From assembly GCA_963789275.1 (NCBI GenBank), contig CAWBKF010000029.1:51367-115366 (forward strand): a DNA stretch of 64,000 bases. Direction: 5' to 3'. Every line of letters starts with the position of its first letter. Positions within the stretch are counted from its first letter, which is position 1. Shown one piece after another: positions 1 to 8,554 of this stretch. Position numbers and translations under genes: made by a program. Source of the stretch: DAHUYF01 sp963789275 (GTDB taxonomy: Bacteria > Pseudomonadota > Alphaproteobacteria > ATCC43930 > CGMCC-115725). The notes below the pieces were generated by a model. It was not told where the DNA came from. It did no database searches and saw only the letters and a program-made list of their open reading frames with translations.

Positions 1-1362
1 AACGCGCCGTTCTCGACCACGATCTTGCCGCGCAGGATGGTCAAGGACGGCCAGGCGGCGACCTCGCGGCCTTCCCAGGGCGTGTAATCCGCCTCATGCA
101 GCGCGGCGGCGGTGAGCACGCGCTTTTGGCGAGGATCGAGCAGCACGAGATCGGCATCCGATCCCACCGCGAGCGCGCCCTTGCGCGGATAGAGCCCGAG
201 GATCTTTGCGGCATTGGTCGAGACCAGCCCGACGAACTCCGCGAGGCCGTAGCCGCGCCGCGCCACGGTCTCGGTGTAGATCAGCGACAGCCGCGGCTCG
301 ATGCCGGCATTGCCGCCGGTGACGTCGTCGATGCGGCGGCCTTGCAGCTTGACCTTGAGCGGGCAGCAGATCTCGTCGGTGGCGACGCATTGGATGGCGC
401 CGCCGCGCGTAGCATCCCACAGCGCGGCCTGATCCTCAGCGAATTTCAACGACGGGTAAGTGTGATACATCTGCCCGCCGGGACGCTTGTAGTCCTCGGC
501 GCCGTAGAGCAGGTATTGGTGCAGTGTCTCGCCATAGATCGGCACGCCGCGCGCCCTTGCCTCGGCGATGGCGCGCACGCCGGTCGCCGCCGAAGTGTGC
601 ATCATGTAGAGCGCCGCGCCCTCGATGTTGGCGGCGAGGCGGATGATGCGGTTGAAGGAGAGATCCTCCGACAGCGTGTTGTGCACCTCGGCCATGTGCT
701 CGAAGCCGGTGCGCTCCTCGCGCATCAGCTTCTCGTACATGTGCATGACGATGTCGTTGTCCTCGGCATGGATCACCGCGATGCCGCCGGTGCCGGCGGT
801 GACCTTGAGGATCTCCCAGATATCGCCGAACCCCACCATCCGGCCGCGCCGGCTCGGCGTGATGTCGGTGGTGAAGATCTTGACGCTGGCATGGCCGTCG
901 GCGATGGCCTCGCCGAGCTCGCCCAGGATCGCGGGCGGGATCTTGCCTTGCAGCATGAGGTGGAAGCCGTAATCGCAATGGCAGGCGCCCGCCCAGTCGC
1001 CGCGGCGGCGCTCGATCGCATCGGCGAGCCGCTCGCCGGGATTCCACATCGCGAAATCGAGAATGGTCGTGGTGCCGCCGAAGAGTGCGGCGCGGCTCAC
1101 CTGCGACGGCGGCCCGCTCAGCATCGGCTGCGCCTGGCCCGGCACCGGGATCGGCCAGGAGCAATGCACATGCGGATCGATGCCGCCGGGGATGACGAGC
1201 TGACCCGCGGCATCGACGCTGCGCGCCGCGCCGATCGCCGCGAGGCTGCCCGGCCCGCCGATGGCGACGATGCGACCCTCGGCGATGCCGAGATCGGCCG
1301 GCGCCGGGCCCCGAGCGCAGCACCGCGGTGCCGCCGGTGATCACAAGGTCAAGCATCGCCAT
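1..1362 (-). CDS. Dihydropyrimidinase/hydantoinase-like amidohydrolase (3' end outside window, one frameshift)
   Basis: Cyclic-amide hydrolase of the dihydropyrimidinase/D-hydantoinase group, a cytoplasmic binuclear-metal enzyme that opens dihydropyrimidine or hydantoin rings. The start reads MAMLDLVITGGTAVLR, then the frame breaks near 1297 in a GGGCCCCG stretch and continues as ADLGIAEGRIVAIGG. Metal ligands are visible: the H-V-H pair in GGIDPHVHC, the lysine expected to be carboxylated in HASVKIFTTD, later histidines in VIHAED and MMHTSAA, and the aspartate in CVATDE. About 450 residues are present and the C-terminus runs off the left edge. It is followed on the same strand upstream by a CobW-type GTPase, with an amidase diverging beyond it, which suggests a cyclic-amide or urea-type nitrogen catabolism locus. 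The true substrate cannot be read from sequence. Confidence 0.85.
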
Positions 1363-1404
1363 GGCTGCCCGCTCCTGCGGTCACTCTCCGCGCAAAAAGT
1401 TTGT

Positions 1405-1482
1405 GCCTCCCCCGCGAAAGCGGGGGTCCAGGGGCCAAGGGCACGTCGCTTGCCCTGGCCCCCCGCTTTCGCGGGGGAGGCG
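1405..1482. repeat. Palindromic intergenic repeat, GCGAAAGCGGGG family, copy 1
   Basis: Two inverted arms carry the core CCCCCGCGAAAGCGGGGG and its mirror, separated by a spacer containing CCAGGGGCCAAGG. It lies between the 3' end of the CobW-type gene and the 5' end of the hydrolase gene. Related copies are at 37091-37170 and 51473-51561. Mobile-repeat or RNA-hairpin roles are both possible. Confidence 0.85.
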
Positions 1483-1505
1483 GATTTGTATGTGTTCGAG
1501 AATGA

Positions 1506-2496
1506 TCATCCGGCGGCCGCCACGTAGGGCTCGGCCCGGGCGAAGGCGAAGCGCTCGAGGATCTCGTCGCGGGCGATGCCGTGGACGATGAATTGCAGCC
1601 GGCTGCGCCGGTCGCCATCGCTCCAGCGATCGAGCCAGACCGGCGGATAGAGCGCGTGCTGCGCGCCTTGCACGAAGGCCGGCCGGTCGGGCCGGTCGCT
1701 GAAGCCGATGATGCCCTTGACGCGCAGCAGATCCTCGCCGCGGTCGCGGGCGAGCCCGCCCAGCGCGCGGGCGAAATCGAGCCGCGAGCAGGCGCCGCGC
1801 AGCACCACCGCGTACGCGGCGACGCCATGGGTGTGGCTTGCCGCCGCCGGCAGCGCCGGCCGCAACCGCAGCTCCGGCGCGGCGCCGAACAGCACCGCGC
1901 CGAGATCGGCGGTCTCGGCCGCGACGCAGCGCACGGCATCGCCGTTGAGCGCCGCGAGCCGCTGCGCCAGCGCGGCATCGAGCGGCGCGAGATCGGTCTT
2001 GGTGACGACGAGCCGGTCGGCGACGGCGATCTGGCGCGCCGCCTCGGCATAGCGCGCGAGCGTCGCGGCGCCGGCCGCCGCATCGATCGTGGCGACGACC
2101 CGGTCGAGGCGCAGCCGCTGCATCGAGCATCGGCTCGGCGCCGAGCGTGAACAGGATCGGCGCGGGATCGGCAAGCCCAGTGGTCTCGATCACCACGCGG
2201 CGGAAGGCCGGCCCGCTCCCCGCCTCGCGCCGCTGCAGCAGCGCGCGCAGCGTCGCGGCGAGGTCCTCGCGGATGGCGCAGCAGAGGCAGCCGCCGGGCA
2301 GCTCCAGCACCGGGCCGGAGACGGTCTCGACGAGGTAATGGTCGAGCCCGATCTCGCCGAGCTCGTTGATCACCACCGCGGTGTCGGCGACTTTCTCGGC
2401 GAGCAGCGCGCGCCGCAGCAGGCTCGTCTTGCCGCTGCCGAGAAACCCGGTGAGCAGCGAGATCGGCAGCCTGTCATCGGCCGGCGCGTCCGCCAT
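1506..2496 (-). CDS. CobW/COG0523-family metal-chaperone GTPase (one frameshift)
   Basis: G3E-class P-loop GTPase of the CobW/UreG-like COG0523 family, which inserts metal ions into client enzymes in the cytoplasm. The protein starts MADAPADDRLPISLLTG. The Walker A motif GFLGSGKT is near residue 20, the metal-binding GGCLCC near residue 75 and the guanine-specificity motif TKTD in the second half; the C-terminal CobW domain ends at 1506. The frame breaks near 2120 (GAEPMLDA then RLRLDRVVATIDA), giving about 330 residues in total, the normal family length. The neighbouring hydrolase is a zinc-type metalloenzyme and could be its client; that is inference from position only. Confidence 0.85.
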
Positions 2497-2613
2497 GTCG
2501 CCCTCCCCGGCGCCGATAGTCCCATTTGGGTTCGCGACGGGCAAGGCCGCAGAGCCGGTTTGCCGCCCGCCGCAGCAATCGCCTAGTCTGCCGCAGGCAC
2601 AGGAGAACCCGTC

Positions 2614-2796
2614 ATGACCCCCTCCCTTCGCGACCAGGCGCGCGCGCTCGGGCTCGAGCGGCTCACGGACGAGCATCTCGCCCAGCTCGAATCGGCGATG
2701 ACCGCCATGGCGCGCCATCTGCAGCGCCTGCCGCGCGACCTGCCGCCGGCGCAGGAGATGGCGCTGATCTTCCGGGCGAAGGGTGCCGCCGAATGA
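2614..2796 (+). CDS. AtzG-like/DUF4089-type small protein
   Basis: A 60-residue, mostly helical protein without a signal peptide. It resembles AtzG-type (DUF4089) partners that pair with and stabilise AtzE-type amidases: small, immediately upstream, and with a C-terminal ...EMALIFRAKG tail like the ...PVFRP end of that family. Its TGA overlaps the ATG of the amidase (ATGA at 2793-2796), so the two are translationally coupled. The family call rests mainly on context and size. Confidence 0.6.
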   Translation: MTPSLRDQARALGLERLTDEHLAQLESAMTAMARHLQRLPRDLPPAQEMALIFRAKGAAE

Positions 2797-4190
2797 GCGA
2801 GCTGGCCTTTCTCGGCCTTGCCGAGGCGAGCGAGCTGCTGCGCACGCGCCGGCTCTCGCCGGTCGAGTACACCACGGCGCTGCTGGCGCGCATCGAGCGC
2901 CTCGACGGCACCTATCACGCCTTCATCACGCTGGCGCCGGAGCGGGCGCTCGCCGCCGCGCGCCAGGCCGAGGCGGAGATCGCGGCCGGGCGCTGGCGCG
3001 GGCCGTTCCACGGCATCCCCTATGCGCTCAAAGACATCATCGACGCCGCGGGGCTGCCGACCACGGCGCATTCGAAGCTGCTGGCCGGCGCCGTTGCGCA
3101 GACGGACTCGCCCGTGGCCGCAAAGCTCGCCGCTGCCGGCGGCGTGCTGCTCGGCAAGCTCTCGACCCATGAATTCGCCATCGGCGGCCCGTCCTTCGAC
3201 CTGCCCTGGCCGCCGGCGCGCAACCCCTGGAACCCCGGCCATTTCCCCGGCGGCTCCTCGAGCGGCAGCGGCGCCGGGCTCGCGGCGGGCTTCTTCCCGG
3301 CGGCGCTCGGCAGCGACACCGGCGGCTCGATCCGCAACCCGGCCTCGCAATGCGGCATCACCGGCCTGAAGCCGACCTATGGCCGGGTGAGCCGGCGCGG
3401 CGTGCTGCCGCTCGCCTTCTCGCTCGACCATGTCGGGCCGATGACGCGCACGGTGCGCGACAACGCGCTGCTGCTGCAGGTGATCGCCGGGCACGATCCC
3501 CAAGATCCCGCCAGCGCCGACGAGGCGGTGCCGGATTACGCCGCCGCGCTCGGCCAGGGCGTCAAGGGGCTGCGCATCGGCGTCATCCGGCACTTCTACA
3601 AAGGCGACATGGACGCCGATGCCGAGATGGTTGCCGCCATCGAAGGGGCGGTGCGCCTTTTCGCCGATCACGGCGCCGAGATCCGCGAGCTGCGCCTGCC
3701 GCCGCTGCAGGATTTCAGCGCCTGCGGCCAGATCATCCTCGCCGCCGAAGCCTATGCCGTGCATGAGCGCTGGCTGCAGCAGCGGCCGCAGGATTACGGC
3801 GCGCGCGGGCGCGAGCGGCTGCTGGCAGGCGCGAGCCTGCGCGCGGCGGATTATCTTCAGGCGGTGCGCTGGCGGCTGGCGCTGCGCGACGCCACCGCGG
3901 CGGCGTTTGCCGAGGTCGATCTCGCCATCACCGCCTCGAGCTTCGATCCTGCCTGCCGCATCGACGATGACGAGGGCCTGGCGGCCACTTACTGGCGCCA
4001 GGCGCGGATGCCCTTCAACGTCACCGGGCAGCCGGCGCTGGTCATCCCCGCCGGTTTCGCGACCTCCGGCCTGCCGCTGTCGCTGCAGCTCGTCGGCCGG
4101 CCGTTCGACGAGGCGATGCTCTATCGCGCCGCGGCGGCCTACGAGGCGGCGACGGGATGGACGAAGCGGCATCCGGCGGGGTTGGCCTAA
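2793..4190 (+). CDS. Amidase-signature hydrolase (AtzE/GatA-like)
   Basis: A 465-residue amidase-signature enzyme with a complete Ser-cisSer-Lys triad: Lys80 in YALKD, cis-Ser near 155 in GGSSSGSG and nucleophile Ser179 in GSDTGGSIR. Family members hydrolyse linear amides in the cytoplasm. The upstream AtzG-like partner and the nearby ring-opening amidohydrolase fit an AtzE-type enzyme acting on ureido or carboxyurea compounds. The true GatA role is less likely because no gatB or gatC is adjacent. The ATG at 2793 is chosen because it overlaps the stop of the small partner. The frame is intact. Confidence 0.85.
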   Translation: MSELAFLGLAEASELLRTRRLSPVEYTTALLARIERLDGTYHAFITLAPERALAAARQAEAEIAAGRWRGPFHGIPYALKDIIDAAGLPTTAHSKLLAGAVAQTDSPVAAKLAAAGGVLLGKLSTHEFAIGGPSFDLPWPPARNPWNPGHFPGGSSSGSGAGLAAGFFPAALGSDTGGSIRNPASQCGITGLKPTYGRVSRRGVLPLAFSLDHVGPMTRTVRDNALLLQVIAGHDPQDPASADEAVPDYAAALGQGVKGLRIGVIRHFYKGDMDADAEMVAAIEGAVRLFADHGAEIRELRLPPLQDFSACGQIILAAEAYAVHERWLQQRPQDYGARGRERLLAGASLRAADYLQAVRWRLALRDATAAAFAEVDLAITASSFDPACRIDDDEGLAATYWRQARMPFNVTGQPALVIPAGFATSGLPLSLQLVGRPFDEAMLYRAAAAYEAATGWTKRHPAGLA

Positions 4191-4222
4191 CGTCTGCAGG
4201 GTGCACCCGCAGCCGGCCAGAG

Positions 4223-4394
4223 GCGGCCAGCCGGCACGGTGCGGGCTCTCGCGGTTGCAAGGGCAACCGCTGCCGCCCGCCAGCGACGACGCTTCGCGTC
4301 GCGCTGAAGCGGCCAGCCGGCAGGGCTGCGGGCTTTCGCGGTTGCAAGAGCAACCGCTGGCGCCCGCCAGGGACGACGCTTCGCGTCGCCCTAG
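4223..4394. repeat. Two tandem copies of an 86-bp repeat
   Basis: Units 4223-4308 and 4309-4394 match base for base except for scattered substitutions. Each contains GCGGTTGCAAG-GCAACCGC and GACGACGCTTCGCGTCGC hairpins. The second hairpin recurs alone at 37205-37223 before coxD. No gene lies in 4191-4390. Confidence 0.85.
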
Positions 4395-4852
4395 GGCATC
4401 AGCCACCAGGTCATGTCGTTGTGGTCGCCGCATTGCGCGGCGAGGCGATAGCGCTCCAGCGCGATCACCACGGGACCGTCGACATGGCGGGCCTCGAGCA
4501 CGGCCTCGGCGCAGGCCTGCCGCGGCACGCCGTGGAGGCTCACCGCCACGTTCGGCCATTGCCGCGCCGCGTCGATATCGACGTCGCTTTCGTGGAAATG
4601 CCGCCGCAGGGCCTGCTGCAGCGCCGGCGTCGGCTGCGGGACCCACTGCGTCCGCAGCTCCTCGGCGGCACCCAGGAGCTCGTGCCGCAACGCGAGGCCC
4701 GGCGGCTCGAAGGCGCGATATGCCCCGTATTCCGCGCCCCAGCTCAGCACGACGGCGAGCACGATCCACAGCAGGCGCGGCGTCCGCCGGATCGCCTCGC
4801 GCCAGCGCGCGGCGGCGCCGGGAAGAGGCTGGAAGGACGTGGCGATCGACAT
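4391..4852 (-). CDS. Membrane-anchored hypothetical protein
   Basis: A 153-residue protein of unknown function. The start at 4852 has a good ribosome-binding site (AGAGGAG). A single hydrophobic segment (LLWIVLAVVLSWGAEYGA, about residues 30-47) follows a basic N-terminus, so an inner-membrane anchor with the rest in the periplasm is likely. The C-terminal half has two cysteines (QACAEAV and AAQCGDHND) that could pair, and it ends in TWWLMP. The last codons touch the second 86-bp repeat unit. No family is recognised. Confidence 0.55.
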   Translation of the reverse strand: MSIATSFQPLPGAAARWREAIRRTPRLLWIVLAVVLSWGAEYGAYRAFEPPGLALRHELLGAAEELRTQWVPQPTPALQQALRRHFHESDVDIDAARQWPNVAVSLHGVPRQACAEAVLEARHVDGPVVIALERYRLAAQCGDHNDMTWWLMP

Positions 4853-4997
4853 GGCCGCTCCTCTGGGGTCGCAAGGCCGGGAAAGGCGCGGGTGCATTTT
4901 GGGCGCCGAGCGGCAGCGCGGCAGTGACCGCCATCACACCGCGGAAAAGGGCGACTCGGATGCCCTTCCCGCTCCAGCGGGCCGCCGCGCAGGAGAT

Positions 4998-5029
4998 TAA
5001 CCACGGAGACAGAGGGGGCACGGAGGAAG
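4998..5029. repeat. ACGGAG-family repeat, single arm
   Basis: TTAACCACGGAGACAGAGG and the following GGCACGGAGGAAG match one arm of the longer hairpins at 8344-8438, 21677-21785, 37009-37203 and 59147-59242. The partner arm is missing here. Confidence 0.7.
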
Positions 5030-5032
5030 TGG

Positions 5033-5140
5033 AGACTGGTGCTGCCCTGGCTCGTGGTCATGCTGGCCTTCCTCGCACTGGTGACCTATTGGCCGCCGCT
5101 CTCGGTGGCGCTTCCGCATTTTCTCGGCATTCGCTATTGA
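5033..5140 (+). pseudogene. Possible relic of a TRAP-transporter large permease (C-terminus only)
   Basis: The frame reads RLVLPWLVVMLAFLALVTYW, then PPLSVALPHFLGIRY and a stop. This resembles the last helix and tail of DctM-type TRAP permeases, but nothing else of the gene is present. It is joined on its left directly to one arm of an ACGGAG repeat (4998-5029), as if the repeat marks a deletion edge. Confidence 0.35.
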
Positions 5141-5163
5141 GCGCCGACATCCGGAGAACGCCG

Positions 5164-5622
5164 ATGAACCGCAGGCTGCTGCTGACCGCCACCGCCTTTC
5201 TCGGCATTCTCGGCGCCTCGCGCCGCGCCGCAGCGACAGCCGCGGCGGCGCCCGCCGCGCACCGCCTGGCGCTGCATGTCGACCAGAACGACGCCACCAT
5301 CATGAACATCGCGCTGGGCAATGCCGGCAACGCCGCAGCCTTGTTCGGCGAACGCGGCGAGAGCCTCGCCATCGAGCTCGTCGCCTATGGGCCCGGCCTC
5401 ACCATGCTGCGCGCCGACACCTCGCCGGTGAAGGAGCGCCTCGCGGAGCTGCACGAGAAGCTGCCGCAGATGGTGTTCAGCGCCTGCCACAACACGATGG
5501 AGGCGATGAAGCGCGCCGAGGGCAAGGAGATCATCCTGCTGCCGCAGGCGCGGATCGTGCCGGCCGGGGTGGTGCGGCTGATCGAGCTGCAGGAGCAGGG
5601 CTGGAGCTATATCAAGGTTTAG
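5164..5622 (+). CDS. Periplasmic DsrE/DsrF-like protein
   Basis: A 152-residue protein with an N-terminal signal segment (MNRRLLLTATAFLGILGASRR, then an alanine-rich stretch). The mature part follows the DsrE/DsrF fold pattern: an Asn/Ala-rich first helix (IMNIALGNAGN), the strand LAIELVAYGPGL and the conserved VFSACHNTM segment with its single cysteine. Such proteins bind or relay sulfur or act as small periplasmic partners; the exact role is unknown. The ribosome-binding site GGAGAA sits just before ATG 5164. A transporter relic lies directly upstream. Confidence 0.75.
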   Translation: MNRRLLLTATAFLGILGASRRAAATAAAAPAAHRLALHVDQNDATIMNIALGNAGNAAALFGERGESLAIELVAYGPGLTMLRADTSPVKERLAELHEKLPQMVFSACHNTMEAMKRAEGKEIILLPQARIVPAGVVRLIELQEQGWSYIKV

Positions 5623-5630
5623 AGGAAAAA

Positions 5631-5719
5631 GTTATCAGTTGTCAGTCATCAGTCGTCAGTTTGGCGCGGCGCTCGCTGACGACTGCTGACTGACAACTGA
5701 TAACTGATGACTGACAACT
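5631..5719. repeat. TCAGTTGTCAGT-type inverted repeat
   Basis: TATCAGTTGTCAGTCATCAG is mirrored by CTGACAACTGATAACTGATG around a GGCGCGGCGCTCG loop. It fills the gap between the DsrE-like and aldo/keto reductase genes and could form a long hairpin. No T-tract follows, so it is not called a terminator. Confidence 0.8.
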
Positions 5720-5755
5720 CTCTTCGTTGCTATGTCAGGGTCTAAGGAGGAAAGC

Positions 5756-6736
5756 ATGCTGGCGCATCGCAAGCTCGGAAAGAACGGCCCGTCGGTCTCG
5801 GCGATCGGGCTCGGCTGCATGTCGTTGTCGGGGGTCTACGGCAAGAGCGACGATGACGCCGCGGTGGCGCTCATCCATTACGCGCTCGACCAGGGGGTCG
5901 ACCTCCTCGACAGCGCGGATCTCTACGGCTGGGGTCATAACGAGCAGGTGGTCGGCCGCGCGCTCAGGGGGCGGCGCGACGGCGTCGTGCTGGTGAGCAA
6001 GTTCGGCCAGGTCAAGACGCCGACCGGCCAGGGGGTCGACGGCCGGCCGGCCTATGTGCAGCAGGCCTGCGAGGCGAGCCTGAAGCGCCTCGGCCTCGAG
6101 GTCATCGACATCTATTTCCAGCATCGCGTCGACCCCGCGGTGCCGATCGAGGACACGGTGGGCGCCATGGCGCGGCTGATCGAGCAAGGCAAGGTGCGCT
6201 GGCTCGGCCTGTCCGAGGCGCGGCCCGAGACCATCCGCCGCGCCCATGCCGTCCACCCCATCGCCGTGGTGCAGACCGAGTACTCGCTGCTCTACCGCGC
6301 CGAGGCGGAGGAGACGCGGGCATTGACGCGCCCGCTCGGCATCGGCTTCATGGCCTATTCGCCGCTCGGCCGCGGCTTTCTCACCGGCGGCATCCGCGCG
6401 CCCGACGACGTGAAGGGCGACCGGCGCGCCGAGCATCCGCGCTTCGTCGGCGAGAATTTCGCGCATAATTTCGCGCTGGTGGCGCGGCTCGAGGCAATCG
6501 CGCGCGAGAAGGGCTGCAGCCCGGCGCAGCTCACGCTGGCCTGGCTGCTGGCGCAAGGCGACGACGTCGTGCCGATCCCGGGGACCAAGCGCAAGGAGCG
6601 GCTCGATGAGAATCTGGGCGCGCTCAAGGTGACGCTGACGCCGGCGGATGTCGCGCGCATCGCGGCGGCCGTGCCGCAGGGCGCGGCGGCGGGGGAGCGG
6701 TATCCGGAGGCGAATATGAAGGCGGTTTATCGGTAG
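5756..6736 (+). CDS. Aldo/keto reductase
   Basis: A 326-residue NADPH-dependent aldo/keto reductase of the AKR13/YhdN-like group. The catalytic tetrad is visible: Asp52 and Tyr57 in DSADLYG, Lys82 in LVSKFG and His123 in YFQHRVD. The C-terminal cofactor segment PIPGTKRKERLDENL is present. ATG 5756 is preferred over ATG 5732 because it follows an excellent ribosome-binding site (AAGGAGGAAAGC). The substrate is unknown. It is monocistronic, with a repeat upstream and a convergent gene downstream. Confidence 0.9.
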   Translation: MLAHRKLGKNGPSVSAIGLGCMSLSGVYGKSDDDAAVALIHYALDQGVDLLDSADLYGWGHNEQVVGRALRGRRDGVVLVSKFGQVKTPTGQGVDGRPAYVQQACEASLKRLGLEVIDIYFQHRVDPAVPIEDTVGAMARLIEQGKVRWLGLSEARPETIRRAHAVHPIAVVQTEYSLLYRAEAEETRALTRPLGIGFMAYSPLGRGFLTGGIRAPDDVKGDRRAEHPRFVGENFAHNFALVARLEAIAREKGCSPAQLTLAWLLAQGDDVVPIPGTKRKERLDENLGALKVTLTPADVARIAAAVPQGAAAGERYPEANMKAVYR

Positions 6737-6896
6737 GCGGGGGGCGCTGCGCGGGTGCGCGTGGCGCGCGTTACTCTTAGACCAGGTCGCGTACTCAATC
6801 ACGGCTCGAGCCGAAAATCAGCCCGCGAGCACCGGAAGCCGACACAACGGCACAAAGGTCTTTTTTGCCGTACCGCACCGCGTCGTCGCGGAGCGG

Positions 6897-8084
6897 CTAT
6901 TGGGGATTAAGCTCCTTCCAAGGATCTCTGACGCTCGGAATCGTCTCAAACTCGACATTGGCAAGCTTGCCGGCCCGCAGCTCGGCGCGACGGATATAGA
7001 TGTTTTCGACGATGTCGCGCGTCGCCGGATCGATGGCGATGGGGCCGCGGGGGCTGTCCGGATTCTTCCACGCCCTGAGGATCGCGACCGCCTCATCGGC
7101 GGTGAACACGCCTTTGGTCGCGCGGATGACGTCGAAGGCGGCGGCCATCCCGTCCCAGCCATCGACCGACACATAGTCGGGAACGGCGCCGGCGCCGTAA
7201 GCACGGTCCCAGGCGCGCAGGAAGGCGGCATTGGCTGGGCGCTCGGCGGCCACGGAATAGGTGCCGGCCGTGATCACACCCGCGGCCGCCGCGCCCATGT
7301 TGGGCAGCTCTTCGTCGGGAACCAGATCTTGCGTCGAGACCACGGCGACGCCCGCCTCGCGAAGACCGGATTCCTGAATCGCCTTCACCATGGCCGTCGC
7401 CTGCGTGCCGCCGGGCACCCAGACGAACGCGACATCCGGCTTCGCGTCCTTGATCCGTTGAACAAAGGGAGCGAAATCGGGATTCGCGGTGGGGAAGCGC
7501 ACCGATCCGGCAATCGTTCCACCCGCGCCGCCGAAGCTTTTGATGAAGGCCGCCTCGGCATCGTGGCCCGGAATGAAATCGCTGACCGCGGTGTAGCCCT
7601 TCTTCCAACCTTGCGCGGCGGCCCATCGGCCGAGCGGATAGGCGCTGTGCCAGATGGTAAAGGATACCCGAACGATATAGGGCGAGAGCCGCGGAATGGC
7701 GGCGCCAGCCGCGTTGGTGATGATGAAAGGCACCTTTGCCTCGGCCGTCAGCGGCGCGATGGCGGCCGCAACGGGCGAGGAGACGACGCCCATCAGCAGA
7801 TTGACGTGGTCCCGCGTGATCAGCTCCTGGGCGACGCGCTTGCCCGTGTCAGGGGTCGCCCCGTCGTCGCGCCGCAGGAGCTCGACCGTTATGCCGGGCG
7901 GCAGGTCCCGTTCATGCTCCCTGAAGAAGAGGGTCATGCCTTTTTCCATCTCTTCGCCGGGTGCAGCGAGGAATCCCGAATAGCTGTTGATGATGCCGAT
8001 CTTGACGACGGTGTCCGCGGCGGCGAGTTGCGGCGGGACTATAAGCAGCACCGGCAACAAGACAGTCCACCATTCTCCCCGCAT
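6897..8084 (-). CDS. Periplasmic substrate-binding protein, Leu/Ile/Val (LivK) type
   Basis: A 395-residue type I periplasmic binding protein. The signal peptide (about residues 1-23, VLLPVLLIVPPQLAAA) is followed by VVKIGIINSYSGFLAAPG, typical of HAAT-family receptors. The two lobes carry GVVSSPVAAAIAPL and FVWVPGGTQATAMVKA. No ABC permease or ATPase gene is adjacent, so it is an orphan receptor here; homologues bind aromatic acids, amides or branched-chain amino acids. The ribosome-binding site GGGAGG precedes ATG 8084. Confidence 0.85.
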   Translation of the reverse strand: MRGEWWTVLLPVLLIVPPQLAAADTVVKIGIINSYSGFLAAPGEEMEKGMTLFFREHERDLPPGITVELLRRDDGATPDTGKRVAQELITRDHVNLLMGVVSSPVAAAIAPLTAEAKVPFIITNAAGAAIPRLSPYIVRVSFTIWHSAYPLGRWAAAQGWKKGYTAVSDFIPGHDAEAAFIKSFGGAGGTIAGSVRFPTANPDFAPFVQRIKDAKPDVAFVWVPGGTQATAMVKAIQESGLREAGVAVVSTQDLVPDEELPNMGAAAAGVITAGTYSVAAERPANAAFLRAWDRAYGAGAVPDYVSVDGWDGMAAAFDVIRATKGVFTADEAVAILRAWKNPDSPRGPIAIDPATRDIVENIYIRRAELRAGKLANVEFETIPSVRDPWKELNPQ

Positions 8085-8109
8085 GACGCCCTCCCGTTAG
8101 CTTGGCTGG

Positions 8110-8286
8110 CTATTTCGTGCCGACCACCATCGATTGTCCGGCGGCAAGGGCGACGATGCGCATGTCGCGGAATCCGGCGGTCATGATGAGCGTATTGAGG
8201 CTCGACAGAGGCCCCGTCGCCGGGGCGCGCCGATCATCCTCGGTTAGCCATTCATGGACGATGAGAGCGCCGCCCGGCGCGTGTCA
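8110..8286 (-). pseudogene. Relic of an O-methyltransferase C-terminus
   Basis: One frame reads APGGALIVHEWL, then TEDDRRAPATGPLSSLNTL and MTAGFRDMRIVAL before TAG. This matches the end of SAM-dependent O-methyltransferases (PGGRLLIHEWL...LNMLV...AGF). A TGA stands two codons before the APGG motif, and the segment before LNTL appears shortened. No catalytic core is present. Confidence 0.5.
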
Positions 8287-8305
8287 AGTTCGATGGATGA
8301 ATCGG

Positions 8306-8493
8306 CCCTCAAGGGCAGGGCGATCGCATGTGGGAAGAGGGTTCACCACGGAGACACGGAGGTCACGGAGAAGAACAGGTGTTGGGCGCGCAACGCGCGC
8401 CATTCTTCGCTTCTCCGTGACCTCCGTGTCTCCGTGGTAATCCTTCTCACTGAGCAGCAGGACACCATATGCGATTGCCCTGCCCTCAAAGGG
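8306..8493. repeat. Composite repeat: ACGGAG hairpin nested inside a second inverted repeat
   Basis: The outer arms CCCTCAAGGGCAGGGCGATC (8306 on) and its imperfect mirror (8466-8493) flank a full ACGGAG element at 8344-8438. That element has arms CACCACGGAGACACGGAGG and CCTCCGTGTCTCCGTGGT around a GCGCGCAACGCGCGC loop. The layout suggests insertion of one element into another. Confidence 0.75.
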
Positions 8494-8554
8494 GAAGGTG
8501 CGCTAAGGCAACGTGTGAATCTAACCGCGGAGTGACGGCGCGATCACGCCGCGA

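Noticed and set aside
1405..1482. GC hairpin as a terminator between the CobW-type and hydrolase genes
   Set aside because: No T-tract follows on either strand, and the same element occurs in other contexts.
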